This document shows positions 1 to 7,922 of a stretch of DNA of 38,965 nucleotides, one piece after another. This stretch comes from JBMNOI01 sp050942995. Its GTDB lineage: Bacteria > Chloroflexota > Anaerolineae > UBA1429. The stretch covers positions 1 through 38,965 of the forward strand of contig JBMNOI010000018.1 of NCBI GenBank assembly GCA_050942995.1, read 5' to 3'. The position numbers and the translations under genes were made by a program. The first letter of the stretch is position 1. Each line of letters begins with the position of its first letter. The notes under the pieces are model-generated. The model ran no database searches. It saw only the letters and a list, made by a program, of their open reading frames with translations, and had not been told where the DNA came from.

Positions 1-423
1 CGCACCCTGGTCCAGGGGCAGCCTATCACCCTGGATGACGGCACCATCATCTATCCGGAACAGGTGCTGGGTGAGGCGATTCCGGGGATAAAGTATGTTC
101 ATATCGGCGATGCCGGACGCACCGATAATCTGGTGGAGGTATGCCGCGACGCCGACGCGCTGGTTATCGAGGCGACCTATACTTCCATCGAGAGTGAAAT
201 GGCGGCACGGTTCGGCCATCTCACCGCCACACAAGCCGCCGAGCTGGCCGTTGCGGCCAACGTTAAGAACCTGTTTCTGGTGCACATCTCGCGGCGTTAC
301 TCCGAATGGGAGATTTTGCGCGAGGCGCGGGCTATCTTTCCTAACACCATCGTGCCCCGCGACCTGGATCACTACCGCATCCTGCGCGACCGGATAGAGC
401 GTGTGGAGGATGCGGGACGCTGA
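1..423 (+). CDS. rnz: Ribonuclease Z, C-terminal part (5' end outside window)
   Basis: The reading frame is open from base 1, so the gene starts upstream; 140 residues and the stop are visible. RNase Z is a metallo-beta-lactamase-fold endonuclease that trims tRNA 3' ends. The visible part has the late family motifs: GDAGRTD, then the EATYT segment, GHLTATQAA, and HISRRY close to the C-terminus. The aspartate and the two histidines in these motifs are expected metal ligands. The order and spacing fit RNase Z better than a generic beta-lactamase-fold hydrolase, though another member of the RNase Z/arylsulfatase group cannot be excluded without the N-terminal HxHxDH motif. The kinase gene follows after 57 bases and is probably co-transcribed. 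Confidence 0.8.
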   Translation, partial: RTLVQGQPITLDDGTIIYPEQVLGEAIPGIKYVHIGDAGRTDNLVEVCRDADALVIEATYTSIESEMAARFGHLTATQAAELAVAANVKNLFLVHISRRYSEWEILREARAIFPNTIVPRDLDHYRILRDRIERVEDAGR

Positions 424-480
424 GGAATGCTCGCAAGCGGATGATCGATTGGGTACACCGCACAAGAGGGATGGTTTACC

Positions 481-1287
481 TTGGGAGAGCTGGTTTTTCT
501 CAAACTGGGAGGCTCGTTAATCACCGATAAGCGTCGATTCGAGACGGCTCGAACCGGCGTCATTGCCCGTGCGGCCAAAGAGATCGCCGCCGCATTGCAG
601 GCCCGACCCGACATGCAGCTGGTGTTGGGCCATGGCAGCGGCTCCTACGGACACTTTGCCGCCGATCGTTATCGCGTGCATGAGGGAAATCTGGATGACT
701 GGCGCGGTTATGCCGAGACCGCCGCTGCCGCCCAGCGACTGAATCGACTTGTGACCGATGCTCTGCTGGCCGAGGGGGTGCGGGCGGTTTCGATTCAGCC
801 ATCGGCCTCGGCGCGATGCCACAATGGCGAGCTGATGCACATGGAGATCGATCCCTTTGCGCGTCTGCTACAATATCGTGCCGTGCCGCTGGTTTATGGC
901 GACGTGGCGCTGGACGACGGCCAGGGGTGTGCCATCATCTCGACAGAGACGATCTTTGCCTATCTGGCACAGGCGCTGCGTCCCGAGAGGATCATCCTGG
1001 CGGGGGAGGTGGCCGGGGTATACTCGGGCGATCCTCATCGCGATTCGATCGTGCGGCTCATCCCCGAGATCACCTCGCGCAACTATGAACAGGTAGAGCG
1101 CATGCTCTCCTCGTCGTTCGGCGTGGATGTGACGGGAGGCATGCTCTCCAAGGTCAAGTCGCTCTTTGCCCTGGTGCGCGAGCAGCCCAACCTGACCGTC
1201 CGCATCATCTCGGGGCGGCGCAACGAGCTGCTCTCCCGGGTGCTACGCGATCCCAATGTGGCCGAGGGGACTCTGCTGCGCTATTGA
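481..1287 (+). CDS. ipk: Isopentenyl phosphate kinase
   Basis: This 268-residue amino-acid-kinase-fold protein is predicted to phosphorylate isopentenyl phosphate to isopentenyl diphosphate, the last step of the alternative mevalonate route. Seen directly: KLGGSLITDK at the N-terminus (nucleotide phosphate binding), HGSGSYGHF at 51-59 with the His (H58) that marks isopentenyl phosphate kinases within the fold, and VTGGMLSKV near residue 220, where the family binds the nucleotide. The start is TTG at 481, preceded by AGAGGG about ten bases upstream; the ATG at 471 is out of frame. Isopentenyl phosphate kinases are usual in archaea and known in some Chloroflexota. Glutamate 5-kinase and uridylate kinase are less likely because of the SYGH motif. 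Confidence 0.88.
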   Translation: MGELVFLKLGGSLITDKRRFETARTGVIARAAKEIAAALQARPDMQLVLGHGSGSYGHFAADRYRVHEGNLDDWRGYAETAAAAQRLNRLVTDALLAEGVRAVSIQPSASARCHNGELMHMEIDPFARLLQYRAVPLVYGDVALDDGQGCAIISTETIFAYLAQALRPERIILAGEVAGVYSGDPHRDSIVRLIPEITSRNYEQVERMLSSSFGVDVTGGMLSKVKSLFALVREQPNLTVRIISGRRNELLSRVLRDPNVAEGTLLRY

Positions 1288-1422
1288 GCGGATAATCCGC
1301 CGGAGGAGGGTTCTCGTTCCCCCGTCGCGAGCGGCCATGTCGTTTTATTCGGGCTTCAAGGGGCAATCGACCGTCCGGGATATCGAAAGGAGTGAATGCT
1401 CCTATCCTCTCCGAATCGGTGA

Positions 1423-1451
1423 TAGACATGGGATGCCTGTTGACTTATAAT
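1423..1451 (+). promoter_or_regulatory. Sigma70 promoter of rseP
   Basis: TAGACA at 1423-1428 and TATAAT at 1446-1451 are separated by exactly 17 bases. The predicted transcript starts near 1458, about 50 bases before the rseP start codon. The rest of the 220-base gap after the kinase gene holds only a weak 5-bp hairpin just after the stop codon (1288-1300). Confidence 0.8.
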
Positions 1452-1507
1452 AGGGGGAGTGAATAACGGCCGCCGCCGGCTCAGCTTTTGATGTCAAAGG
1501 ATCTGAA

Positions 1508-2542
1508 ATGATCGGTCCGATCGCCTTTATCGTTATCTTTAGCTTGCTGATATTCGCTCACGAGTTGGGCCACTTTCTCGCGGCCAAGCTCTCGGGCGTT
1601 GACGTGCAAGAGTTTGGCTTTGGCTATCCTCCTCGCCTTGCCAGGTTGGGATCGTGGCGTGGAACCGAGATCACGCTGAATGTGCTGCCTTTTGGCGGGT
1701 TCGTGCGTATGTCGGAGGATGATCCCACTGTCAGGGGGAGCCTGGCCGGCAAGCGGCGCAGCGTGCGCGCTCTGGTATATGCTGCCGGTGCGCTGATGAA
1801 CGTTGTGTTAGCCGTCGTCCTCTACAGTACCACATTCATGGTGGGTGCGCTGACTCCGGTCGAGGCGCCCGGTGCGGGCATATATTACGTTGCTCCCAAC
1901 TCGCCGGCCGAGGAGATTGGACTACTCCCCGGTGATACCATCGTCGCCATCGATGGCGAGCGAATGGATGATATCGAGACGGTGGTCGAGCGCATTCGTG
2001 CTCGAGCGGGGGAAGAGATCGAGATCGTCGTCAGCCGGAATGGTCGTGAGCTGGCCCCCTTTACGGTAGTTCCGCGAACCGATCCACCCGAGAATGAGGG
2101 GGCGCTGGGCGTAGCGTTGGATCTGCCTCTGGAACGACGCACCTACCCGGTGTGGGAGGCGGTGCCCCTGGGCATTCGCACCACATATAATTCGGTGCGG
2201 ATGCTGTTTATCGGCATCCAGTCAGCCATCCGCGGACAGGTGCCGTTCCAGGTCACCGGCCCCATCGGCATCTACCAGACCACCGTCGAGGTTGCCCGGA
2301 CCGGTATCGAGCGTTTGCTCGAATTCACGGCATTCCTGAGCCTGAACCTCTTCCTGGTCAATCTGCTCCCGCTTCCGGCGCTGGATGGGGGGCGACTGAT
2401 ATTCGTGGGCCTGGAATGGGTGCGTGGTGGCAAACGTGTGCCCCCCGAGAAGGAGGGGGTTGTGCACGCCATCGGGATGGTGTTGCTCATCGCCCTGATG
2501 ATCGTCGTAACCTTTGCCGACTATTTGCGATATTTCGGTTAA
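1508..2542 (+). CDS. rseP: Site-2 (RIP) zinc metalloprotease RseP
   Basis: This 344-residue membrane protease is predicted to cut transmembrane substrates such as anti-sigma factors inside the bilayer. The first transmembrane helix carries the zinc site HELGH (H18, E19, H22). A PDZ domain lies at about 120-195 with the usual carboxylate-binding layout. The third zinc ligand is in the C-terminal motif NLLPLPALDGGR (N285, D293), followed by a last helix at about 320-340. The length is normal for the single-PDZ form. The start has AAAGG seven bases upstream and sits behind a strong promoter. No anti-sigma factor or isoprenoid gene such as uppS or dxr lies beside it, although these are frequent partners elsewhere. 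Confidence 0.93.
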   Translation: MIGPIAFIVIFSLLIFAHELGHFLAAKLSGVDVQEFGFGYPPRLARLGSWRGTEITLNVLPFGGFVRMSEDDPTVRGSLAGKRRSVRALVYAAGALMNVVLAVVLYSTTFMVGALTPVEAPGAGIYYVAPNSPAEEIGLLPGDTIVAIDGERMDDIETVVERIRARAGEEIEIVVSRNGRELAPFTVVPRTDPPENEGALGVALDLPLERRTYPVWEAVPLGIRTTYNSVRMLFIGIQSAIRGQVPFQVTGPIGIYQTTVEVARTGIERLLEFTAFLSLNLFLVNLLPLPALDGGRLIFVGLEWVRGGKRVPPEKEGVVHAIGMVLLIALMIVVTFADYLRYFG

Positions 2543-2592
2543 CATGTACGTGAGCGGCTGATGCCGACGGGGAAGCGCGGCTCGTTGTGGGT

Positions 2593-2649
2593 GGCGCTCT
2601 TCCGTTTGCCGGCATGATCCGGGATCATTGTCGTGTCCGCGCCTTTTTT
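2593..2649 (+). terminator. Probable terminator after rseP
   Basis: An inner perfect inverted repeat, ATGATCC-G-GGATCAT (2614-2628), is enclosed by GGCGC (2593-2597) and GCGCC (2639-2643), and a run of six T follows at 2644-2649. The arrangement fits an intrinsic terminator. The inner 15-bp palindrome could instead be an operator for the next gene. Confidence 0.5.
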
Positions 2650-2693
2650 ATTGTGCGTTTGCGATACGATGCGATTGAATGAGGAATTAATCG

Positions 2694-3734
2694 ATGGATT
2701 CAGAGTTTGACCACGCATTAAATCAGGTGGCCGATAACGCCGTACAGCTTTCTCGCAAGTTACTCGCCACACTGTCAAGCCCTACGCGTGCCGAAACCGA
2801 ACGATTTGCGGCCCTTTGCGCGTCGCTGGATGCGGCTCGCAAGCGCGAGATGTTTATGCGTATGGTCGAGTATGCCGAAGAGAATTTCGAGCTGGATTTC
2901 GTCGATCTCTTTCGCGCTTCTTTGGAAGACGCCGATGCCACAGTGCGCCGACTTGCGATAGAGGGCCTGTGGGAGGACGAGCGGACCGATCTGGTGCAGC
3001 GGTTGCTGCACATGCTGGCCAACGATCCAGAGGCCCAGGTGCGCGCGGCGGCGGCTTCATCGCTGGGCCGGTTCTTGTTCAAGGCCGAGTGTGAGGAGCT
3101 GGACGAACGCTACGGGCGCCTCATCCGGGAGCGCCTGGAGAGCGTCATCGCCGATCTCAACGAGGATCTGGATGTGCGCCGTCGGGCCGTCGAATCGATC
3201 GCCTATATCAACGATGATAAGGTGCGCGTCATCATCGATCGCACATATGATGATGACGATCATCGCATGCGCGAGAGCGCCGTCTTTGCCATGGGGCGTA
3301 ACGCCGACCCGTTCTGGCAGGAGACGGTGCTGGCCGAGCTGTATGCCGCGTCACCGGCCATGCGCTACGAGGCCGCCCGCGCTTCGGGTGAGATGTCGCT
3401 GCGCCGTGCCGTCACCCGGCTCATCCGCCTGATCGAGGATGTGGACGTAGAGGTGCGGCAGATGGCGATCTGGGCGTTGGGGCAGATCGGCGGCAAGCGC
3501 GCCAAGGCGACGCTGGAGCGGTATCTGGAAAGCGATGATGACGCGATCGTGGATGCCGCCGAAGAGGCTCTCAGCGAACTCGAATTCTCTAACGGCTCGT
3601 GGGATATGATGGTGCACGAATTTGCCGATTCGGACCTGGTCGAGGTGGACGCCCTGGAGGACGATGAGGACGAGTTCGATGATCTGGAGGATGAAGAAGA
3701 CGACTCGTGGGGCGACGACTATCTCGATATCTAG
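2694..3734 (+). CDS. HEAT-repeat protein with acidic tail
   Basis: This 346-residue soluble protein is built mostly of HEAT-like helical repeats. Repeating pairs of helices with the pattern D-x-D-x-x-V-R-x-x-A-x-x-A-L-G run from about residue 70 to 300; examples are DADATVRRLAIEGL, DPEAQVRAAAASSLG, DLDVRRRAVESIA and DVDVEVRQMAIWALGQIG. The last 40 residues are almost all Asp and Glu, ending DDYLDI. Such repeats form protein-binding scaffolds, and no catalytic residues are seen. The start ATG has GAGGAA upstream. It is followed by acyP after 73 bases on the same strand. The partner is unknown; the acidic tail might bind a basic protein or metal, which is a guess. Confidence 0.8.
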   Translation: MDSEFDHALNQVADNAVQLSRKLLATLSSPTRAETERFAALCASLDAARKREMFMRMVEYAEENFELDFVDLFRASLEDADATVRRLAIEGLWEDERTDLVQRLLHMLANDPEAQVRAAAASSLGRFLFKAECEELDERYGRLIRERLESVIADLNEDLDVRRRAVESIAYINDDKVRVIIDRTYDDDDHRMRESAVFAMGRNADPFWQETVLAELYAASPAMRYEAARASGEMSLRRAVTRLIRLIEDVDVEVRQMAIWALGQIGGKRAKATLERYLESDDDAIVDAAEEALSELEFSNGSWDMMVHEFADSDLVEVDALEDDEDEFDDLEDEEDDSWGDDYLDI

Positions 3735-3807
3735 CGTTCGTATCGGCTCCGTCTCCCGGAAAGCGACGCAGGATGACATCGCCTGAATAAGTGACGGATA
3801 GGGCGAG

Positions 3808-4116
3808 ATGACAGACACCGACCATCATGGCGCCCCGCCCGAAATCAAGCGGTTTCGCGCTGTTGTGCGAGGGCGCGTGCAAGGGGTGGGGTTTCGCTAC
3901 TACACGCAAGAAAAAGCGATGAGCCTGGGGCTTGTCGGCTATGTGAGAAACCGCCCCGACCGTACCGTCGAGGTGATCGCCGAGGGGCCGGCCGACACAA
4001 TGGAGGAATTCCTTCGCTGGCTGCACCAGGGCCCTTCCTCAGCCTCGGTGACGCGGGTGCATGTGTACTGGCAGACACCACAATACGAATTCGATACCTT
4101 CGAGGTGCGCTTTTAA
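3808..4116 (+). CDS. acyP: Acylphosphatase
   Basis: This 102-residue protein is a complete acylphosphatase, which hydrolyses carboxyl-phosphate bonds such as that of 1,3-bisphosphoglycerate or acetyl phosphate. The phosphate-binding loop VQGVGFR contains the catalytic Arg (R30), and GYVRNRPD contains the catalytic Asn (N48). The C-terminus FDTFEVRF is typical of the closing beta strand. An extra N-terminal stretch of about 14 residues precedes the core fold. The stop TAA directly abuts the ATG of the next gene, so the two are probably translated together, though no functional link is evident. Confidence 0.93.
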   Translation: MTDTDHHGAPPEIKRFRAVVRGRVQGVGFRYYTQEKAMSLGLVGYVRNRPDRTVEVIAEGPADTMEEFLRWLHQGPSSASVTRVHVYWQTPQYEFDTFEVRF

Positions 4117-5319
4117 ATGAGACGAAACCCCGAACGACTGGCATGGTTTGTCCTGCTGACGGCCTTTGCCATATTCTGTGTCATCATCATTGGGGGGCCG
4201 CTCTCGGTGCGCTGGTACCTTCGTCACGCCGAGAGAAAACAGGTGGCGACGGTCGAGTCGCTGGTCGGCACCGTCATCGTCGACCTGCCGGTGGGACCCG
4301 GGGCCGTGCCGTTGCCCAAGGGAAAAAGCATGACGGTGCCCGAAGGCACCGTGATCCGCGTGGATGAAACCTCTGAAGCCGTGGTGACCTTTTTCGACCA
4401 CAGCTTTGTGCGCCTCTTCCCCGGGGCTACGGTACAGATCGAGCGCTTGCGGGCGCCCCGATTTCGTCGGGGTGTGCTGCCGAATATGGTGTTGATGAAC
4501 ATGCTGGGCGGACGGGGTTATATCGGCACGGCCCTCTCTCTGGATTCATCCCTCGACATGCGGGTCAAAACGTTGCATGCCGAATGCGCCCTCGAGGCCG
4601 ATGGCAGCTATGCCGTCGAGGTGCGTAACGACCGCTCTGAGATGTATACCTACCGTGGCCGTGCGACGATCCTGTCGTCCAACGGGCAGGCCGTCCTCGA
4701 TCCGGGCCAGCGTATCCAGGTCGTGTTCGATCAGCCGCCGGGCGATCCGGTGAGTCTGGCGCGCAACCTGATCGAGAACGAAGAGTTTCGCCGCCCCCTC
4801 AGCGAGGGCTGGCGGGTGTTCAACGATCAAGGCACCGACGGGGGAGATGTGGACGGCAGCGCCGAGATCGTGATGGATGAGGGGCGTCGCGCGGTGCGCT
4901 TTTTCCGTACCGGCGGCCACGGCAACCACTGCGAGACCATTCTGGAGCAGACGATCAACGAGCGCCTGCCCGACCCCATCACCTCTCTCAAAGTACGCGC
5001 CACCGTCAAGGTGCGGTATCAGAGCCTTTCGGGGGGTGGATACCTCAGCTCTGAGTATCCACTGATGATTCGGCTCACCTATCGCGATGTGTACGACAGC
5101 GAGGCTGAGTGGGTGCAGGGGTTCTATTATCAGAATGTGGCCGACACGCCGACCACCTATGGACTGCAGATCCCCCACGATCGCTGGTATCCCTTTGAAT
5201 CCGAGAATCTGTTGGATGTGTTGCCCGTGCCGCCCCATCGCATCATCGCAATTCGGGTGTATGCGTCGGGCTGGGATTACGAGAGCCTCGTGTCGGATGT
5301 AAACCTCATCGTCGAATAG
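4117..5319 (+). CDS. Membrane-anchored FecR-like protein
   Basis: The product has 400 residues, with one hydrophobic helix at about 9-31 and a predicted external remainder. Residues of about 43-170 resemble the FecR domain: a V-x-x-L-V-G-x-V segment, then 'VPEGTVIRVDE', 'AVVTFFDHSFVRLFPGATVQIERL' in two parts, and a second V/I-rich half ending in 'LDPGQRIQV'. The remaining 200 residues look like a beta-rich jelly-roll, possibly carbohydrate-binding (alternating aromatic and polar strands, 'EGWRVFND' near the start). FecR domains elsewhere relay signals or sit on surface structures. No sigma factor gene is adjacent, so a FecI-type system is not supported. It starts immediately after acyP without a gap. 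Confidence 0.6.
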   Translation: MRRNPERLAWFVLLTAFAIFCVIIIGGPLSVRWYLRHAERKQVATVESLVGTVIVDLPVGPGAVPLPKGKSMTVPEGTVIRVDETSEAVVTFFDHSFVRLFPGATVQIERLRAPRFRRGVLPNMVLMNMLGGRGYIGTALSLDSSLDMRVKTLHAECALEADGSYAVEVRNDRSEMYTYRGRATILSSNGQAVLDPGQRIQVVFDQPPGDPVSLARNLIENEEFRRPLSEGWRVFNDQGTDGGDVDGSAEIVMDEGRRAVRFFRTGGHGNHCETILEQTINERLPDPITSLKVRATVKVRYQSLSGGGYLSSEYPLMIRLTYRDVYDSEAEWVQGFYYQNVADTPTTYGLQIPHDRWYPFESENLLDVLPVPPHRIIAIRVYASGWDYESLVSDVNLIVE

Positions 5320-5322
5320 TCG

Positions 5323-5874
5323 CTAGCCGGCGGACCGCCTCTCTTTGATCTGCTGCAGATAGATGCTTCGGATCTCGCGCAGGATGCGTAGATACTCCTC
5401 GGAGCGATAGTCGGGGTACGTCCAGGGAAGGGGCCGGAAATCCCCATGGCGATAGATCAGGGTCAATTCCGCATAGATTCCCTTTGCCAGATAGATGCGA
5501 TGGGCGTTGTTCTTGGTGCTGGCCAGCACGAGCCGGGCATCGGTGAGTAACCCGGGATCGAGATTGATCAGCCGGTATCTGCGCCCTTTTCGTTCCTCGC
5601 ACCACTCCTCTTCCAGCGCATTGGTGAGCGCCTTGATCTCGGCCAGCCGCCCCGGATCCACCAGGTCGCGAAAGGCGATGAACTGTCGTTCGAGTCGCTG
5701 TCCGAACTCGTCCTCGTAATAGTCGGTGTGGGTAAAGGCCAGCCTCTCGCTGCGGTAATCCACCTCACCCAGGTGCGCGCTCAATGCCCGCTCGGCCGTC
5801 TCGAACATCTCCGGGTGGCCGGTGATCATGGGCACGACCAGCTTGACCGGCGTGGGCGCCGACGCCTTGCCCAT
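5323..5874 (-). CDS. DUF4416 family protein
   Basis: This 183-residue protein matches the DUF4416 family as I know it. These proteins are often mislabelled GTP-binding, but no Walker motif is present here. Recognisable segments are 'KLVVPMITG' at the N-terminus, 'FTHTDYYEDEFG' near 47-58, 'INLDPGLLT' near 103-111, and 'WTYPDYRSEEY' near 151-161. The function is not known. It follows radC by 18 bases on the same strand, with GAGGAGAG before its ATG, so radC and this gene form an operon. Its stop is only three bases from the stop of the convergent FecR-like gene, and no terminator hairpin is visible there. Confidence 0.8.
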   Translation of the reverse strand: MGKASAPTPVKLVVPMITGHPEMFETAERALSAHLGEVDYRSERLAFTHTDYYEDEFGQRLERQFIAFRDLVDPGRLAEIKALTNALEEEWCEERKGRRYRLINLDPGLLTDARLVLASTKNNAHRIYLAKGIYAELTLIYRHGDFRPLPWTYPDYRSEEYLRILREIRSIYLQQIKERRSAG

Positions 5875-5892
5875 AAGTCTCTCTCCTCTGCG

Positions 5893-6594
5893 CTACAGGT
5901 TTCCCATCCCCCGCTCTTTGAGGCTGACATACCCGCTTCTGCCGATAATGACGTGGTCCAGCACGCGGATATCCAGCAGTTTGCCCGCCCGGACGATGGC
6001 GGCCGTTACCTCCACATCATCCGGTGAGGGGGTCGGATCGCCGCCGGGATGGTTATGTGCCACAATGATGGCCGTGGCGTTGTCTTTGATCGCCTCGCGA
6101 AACACCTCGGCGACACGCACCATGGCCGAGTTCACATTGCCCATATATACCAGGCAGGCGCGCTGCACGCGATGCTGGGTATCCAGCAGCACCACGCGAA
6201 GCTGTTCCTGAGGCTGATTGTTGAATATGGCCCGCAGGTACGAGGCGGCGTCGCCCGGCGATGTGATCTGGGGACGGGAATCGCCCTGGGCCAGGATGAG
6301 CCGCCGACCCAACTCCATGGCCGCCTTGATCTGCGTGGCCTTGGCCGGCCCGATGCCGGGCACCCGACACAGCTCGCGCACGCTGGCGCGGCTCAGCCCC
6401 TCCAGGCCCTGGAATGTGCTGAGCAGCCGGTTGGCCAGCGAGATGGCGTTCTCTTTCTGCGTGCCGGTACGCAGGGCGATGGCCAGCAACTCGGCGGTGG
6501 ACAGGGCGCCCTCGCCATACGCCTCCAGGCGTTCGCGGGGACGCTCGGCGGCCGGCATCTCTTTGATGATGGCGCGATATTCGGCCTCGCTCAT
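5893..6594 (-). CDS. radC: RadC-family JAMM/MPN protein
   Basis: This 233-residue RadC protein has a helix-hairpin-helix segment at about 75-92 (CRVPGIGPAKATQI) and a C-terminal JAMM metalloprotease-like domain. The metal site is seen as E163 in 'VAEVFREAI', H180 and H182 in 'AHNHPGGDPTPS', and D193. The family was named for DNA repair, but that role is disputed. The open frame extends upstream to 6801 and across the divergent promoters. I chose ATG 6594 because AGGAG lies seven bases before it and its promoter predicts a transcript start near 6622. ATG 6600 is two codons upstream but too close to the AGGAG. Confidence 0.9.
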   Translation of the reverse strand: MSEAEYRAIIKEMPAAERPRERLEAYGEGALSTAELLAIALRTGTQKENAISLANRLLSTFQGLEGLSRASVRELCRVPGIGPAKATQIKAAMELGRRLILAQGDSRPQITSPGDAASYLRAIFNNQPQEQLRVVLLDTQHRVQRACLVYMGNVNSAMVRVAEVFREAIKDNATAIIVAHNHPGGDPTPSPDDVEVTAAIVRAGKLLDIRVLDHVIIGRSGYVSLKERGMGNL

Positions 6595-6628
6595 GGGCAT
6601 GCTCCTGGCCCGGGGGGCGGTTTCCTGC

Positions 6629-6657
6629 AGTGTATGTGAGGGTACGGCGGATGTCAA
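6629..6657 (-). promoter_or_regulatory. Sigma70 promoter of radC
   Basis: On the minus strand a perfect TTGACA (6657-6652) is followed after 17 bases by TACACT (6634-6629). The start of transcription would be near 6622, giving a leader of about 28 bases and excluding the longer upstream reading frame. Confidence 0.72.
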
Positions 6658-6708
6658 TGGTACCCTTACCCCCTTCCGAAGGTGATGAGTGCGTACCGGA
6701 CCGGCCGT

Positions 6709-6737
6709 TTGGCCGAAGGCCTGTTTGAGCGTATGAT
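6709..6737 (+). promoter_or_regulatory. Sigma70 promoter of the ParB-like gene
   Basis: TTGGCC at 6709-6714 and TATGAT at 6732-6737 are separated by 17 bases. The predicted leader is about 35 bases and ends in the GAGGAG site before ATG 6779. Confidence 0.62.
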
Positions 6738-6778
6738 GAACGGGTGACGATCGTTCCATCATCGATGTGAGGAGAAGC

Positions 6779-7885
6779 ATGGCCGACGACCGAGCCATCA
6801 TCTATCTGAATCCGCGCGATCTGTTGCCCAGCCGGCACAACGTTCGTTCAGACCCCGGCGATCTGGCCGGGCTGGCCGAGACCATCCGCGAGCATGGCAT
6901 CCTCCAGCCTCTGGGCGCCACCCGAGAGAACGATACCTATCGCGTGGTCTATGGCAATCGGCGGCGCGATGCCGCTATTGTTGTGGGACTGGATCGCGTG
7001 CCCTGTATCGTGCTGGACGGGCTGGATGACGAGGATGTGGTGGTGAACCAGGTGCTGGAGAATCTGCAGCGCCTGGACCTGAACGATATGGACAAGAGCC
7101 GCGCCTTTGAACAGTTGCTCGCCCGCACAATGGGCGGCGAGATGACTCAGAGCGAGGCGCTGGACTCGATGGCCCGCACGTTGGGCCTCTCGGCCCGGCA
7201 GATTCAGCGTTACCTGCGGTTGCGCGGCCTGGCTCCGGCGGTGCAGGAGATCATCGCCCGGGGCGAGTTGGGCGTCACCCACGCGCAGCATCTGGCCGAG
7301 CTGACTCATGCCGCCCGCCAGGAAGAGGTGGCCGTGCTGGCGGTGGAAGAGAGCCTTTCGGCTGCCGAGTTGTCGCGGCTGTGCCAGGCTCTGGCGCACA
7401 ACGCCAATATCGATCCGTATATGGCGCTCGATATGCTGCGTCGTGGCGAGCGGATCGCCACAGTGGAGGCACGCCCGCACGACGAGACGCCGCGCTTTTC
7501 AACCGCTCCTCCACCTCAGGAGGACGCTGCGCCCTGGGACGATGATGAGGACGATGAGGAAGAGGACGGCGATGACGGCGCCGGCGATTCCGGCCGATGG
7601 GGTGGCGGTGTGGCAGAGGGCGGGGACGACGGTATGCGTGATTTTGCCCACCTCGAGCCCGGCACTCAGGATTGGAACCGCGTGCGCAAATTCCACTCGC
7701 TGGACGCCTTTATGGATGAGCTGCAACGCCTGACCCAGTGCGTTCAGGAGGGCGATCTTCAGCGGCTGATGGACGACGATCCCGCTGCCGATGTCAAGAT
7801 GCGCCTGGCCACGCGACAGTTGCGTTTTCTGTTCGAGTCGCTCTCGGCGCTGGTCGGAACATCGACCGGCGAGGGCCCACGATAG
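6779..7885 (+). CDS. ParB/Spo0J-like DNA-binding protein
   Basis: The protein has 368 residues. Residues 7-98 form a ParB N-terminal domain, including the nucleotide-binding GNRRR (59-63) and ENLQR (94-98). A helix-turn-helix follows at about 122-150 (SEALDSMARTLGLSARQIQRYL). A highly acidic stretch rich in Asp, Glu and Gly (about 245-285) separates this from a helical C-terminal domain. ParB proteins bind parS-like sites and slide as CTP clamps. No parA, gidA or replication genes are adjacent, so it is probably an orphan paralogue (a Noc-like or transcription-related role is possible) rather than the chromosomal partition protein. The ATG at 6779 has GAGGAG four bases upstream; the GTG at 6767 is less likely. 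Confidence 0.82.
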   Translation: MADDRAIIYLNPRDLLPSRHNVRSDPGDLAGLAETIREHGILQPLGATRENDTYRVVYGNRRRDAAIVVGLDRVPCIVLDGLDDEDVVVNQVLENLQRLDLNDMDKSRAFEQLLARTMGGEMTQSEALDSMARTLGLSARQIQRYLRLRGLAPAVQEIIARGELGVTHAQHLAELTHAARQEEVAVLAVEESLSAAELSRLCQALAHNANIDPYMALDMLRRGERIATVEARPHDETPRFSTAPPPQEDAAPWDDDEDDEEEDGDDGAGDSGRWGGGVAEGGDDGMRDFAHLEPGTQDWNRVRKFHSLDAFMDELQRLTQCVQEGDLQRLMDDDPAADVKMRLATRQLRFLFESLSALVGTSTGEGPR

Positions 7886-7922
7886 ACGGTGTGTTTGCTC
7901 CAGTCATTGAGGTAGAGATAAT

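Noticed and set aside
6595..6801. Extended RadC N-terminus from 6801
   Set aside because: The added 69 residues cross the divergent promoters and have no RadC similarity; the AGGAG and promoter positions support ATG 6594.
6779..7885. Plasmid partition locus or plasmid origin
   Set aside because: No ParA, replication protein or iteron repeats are nearby and the flanking genes are chromosomal housekeeping genes.
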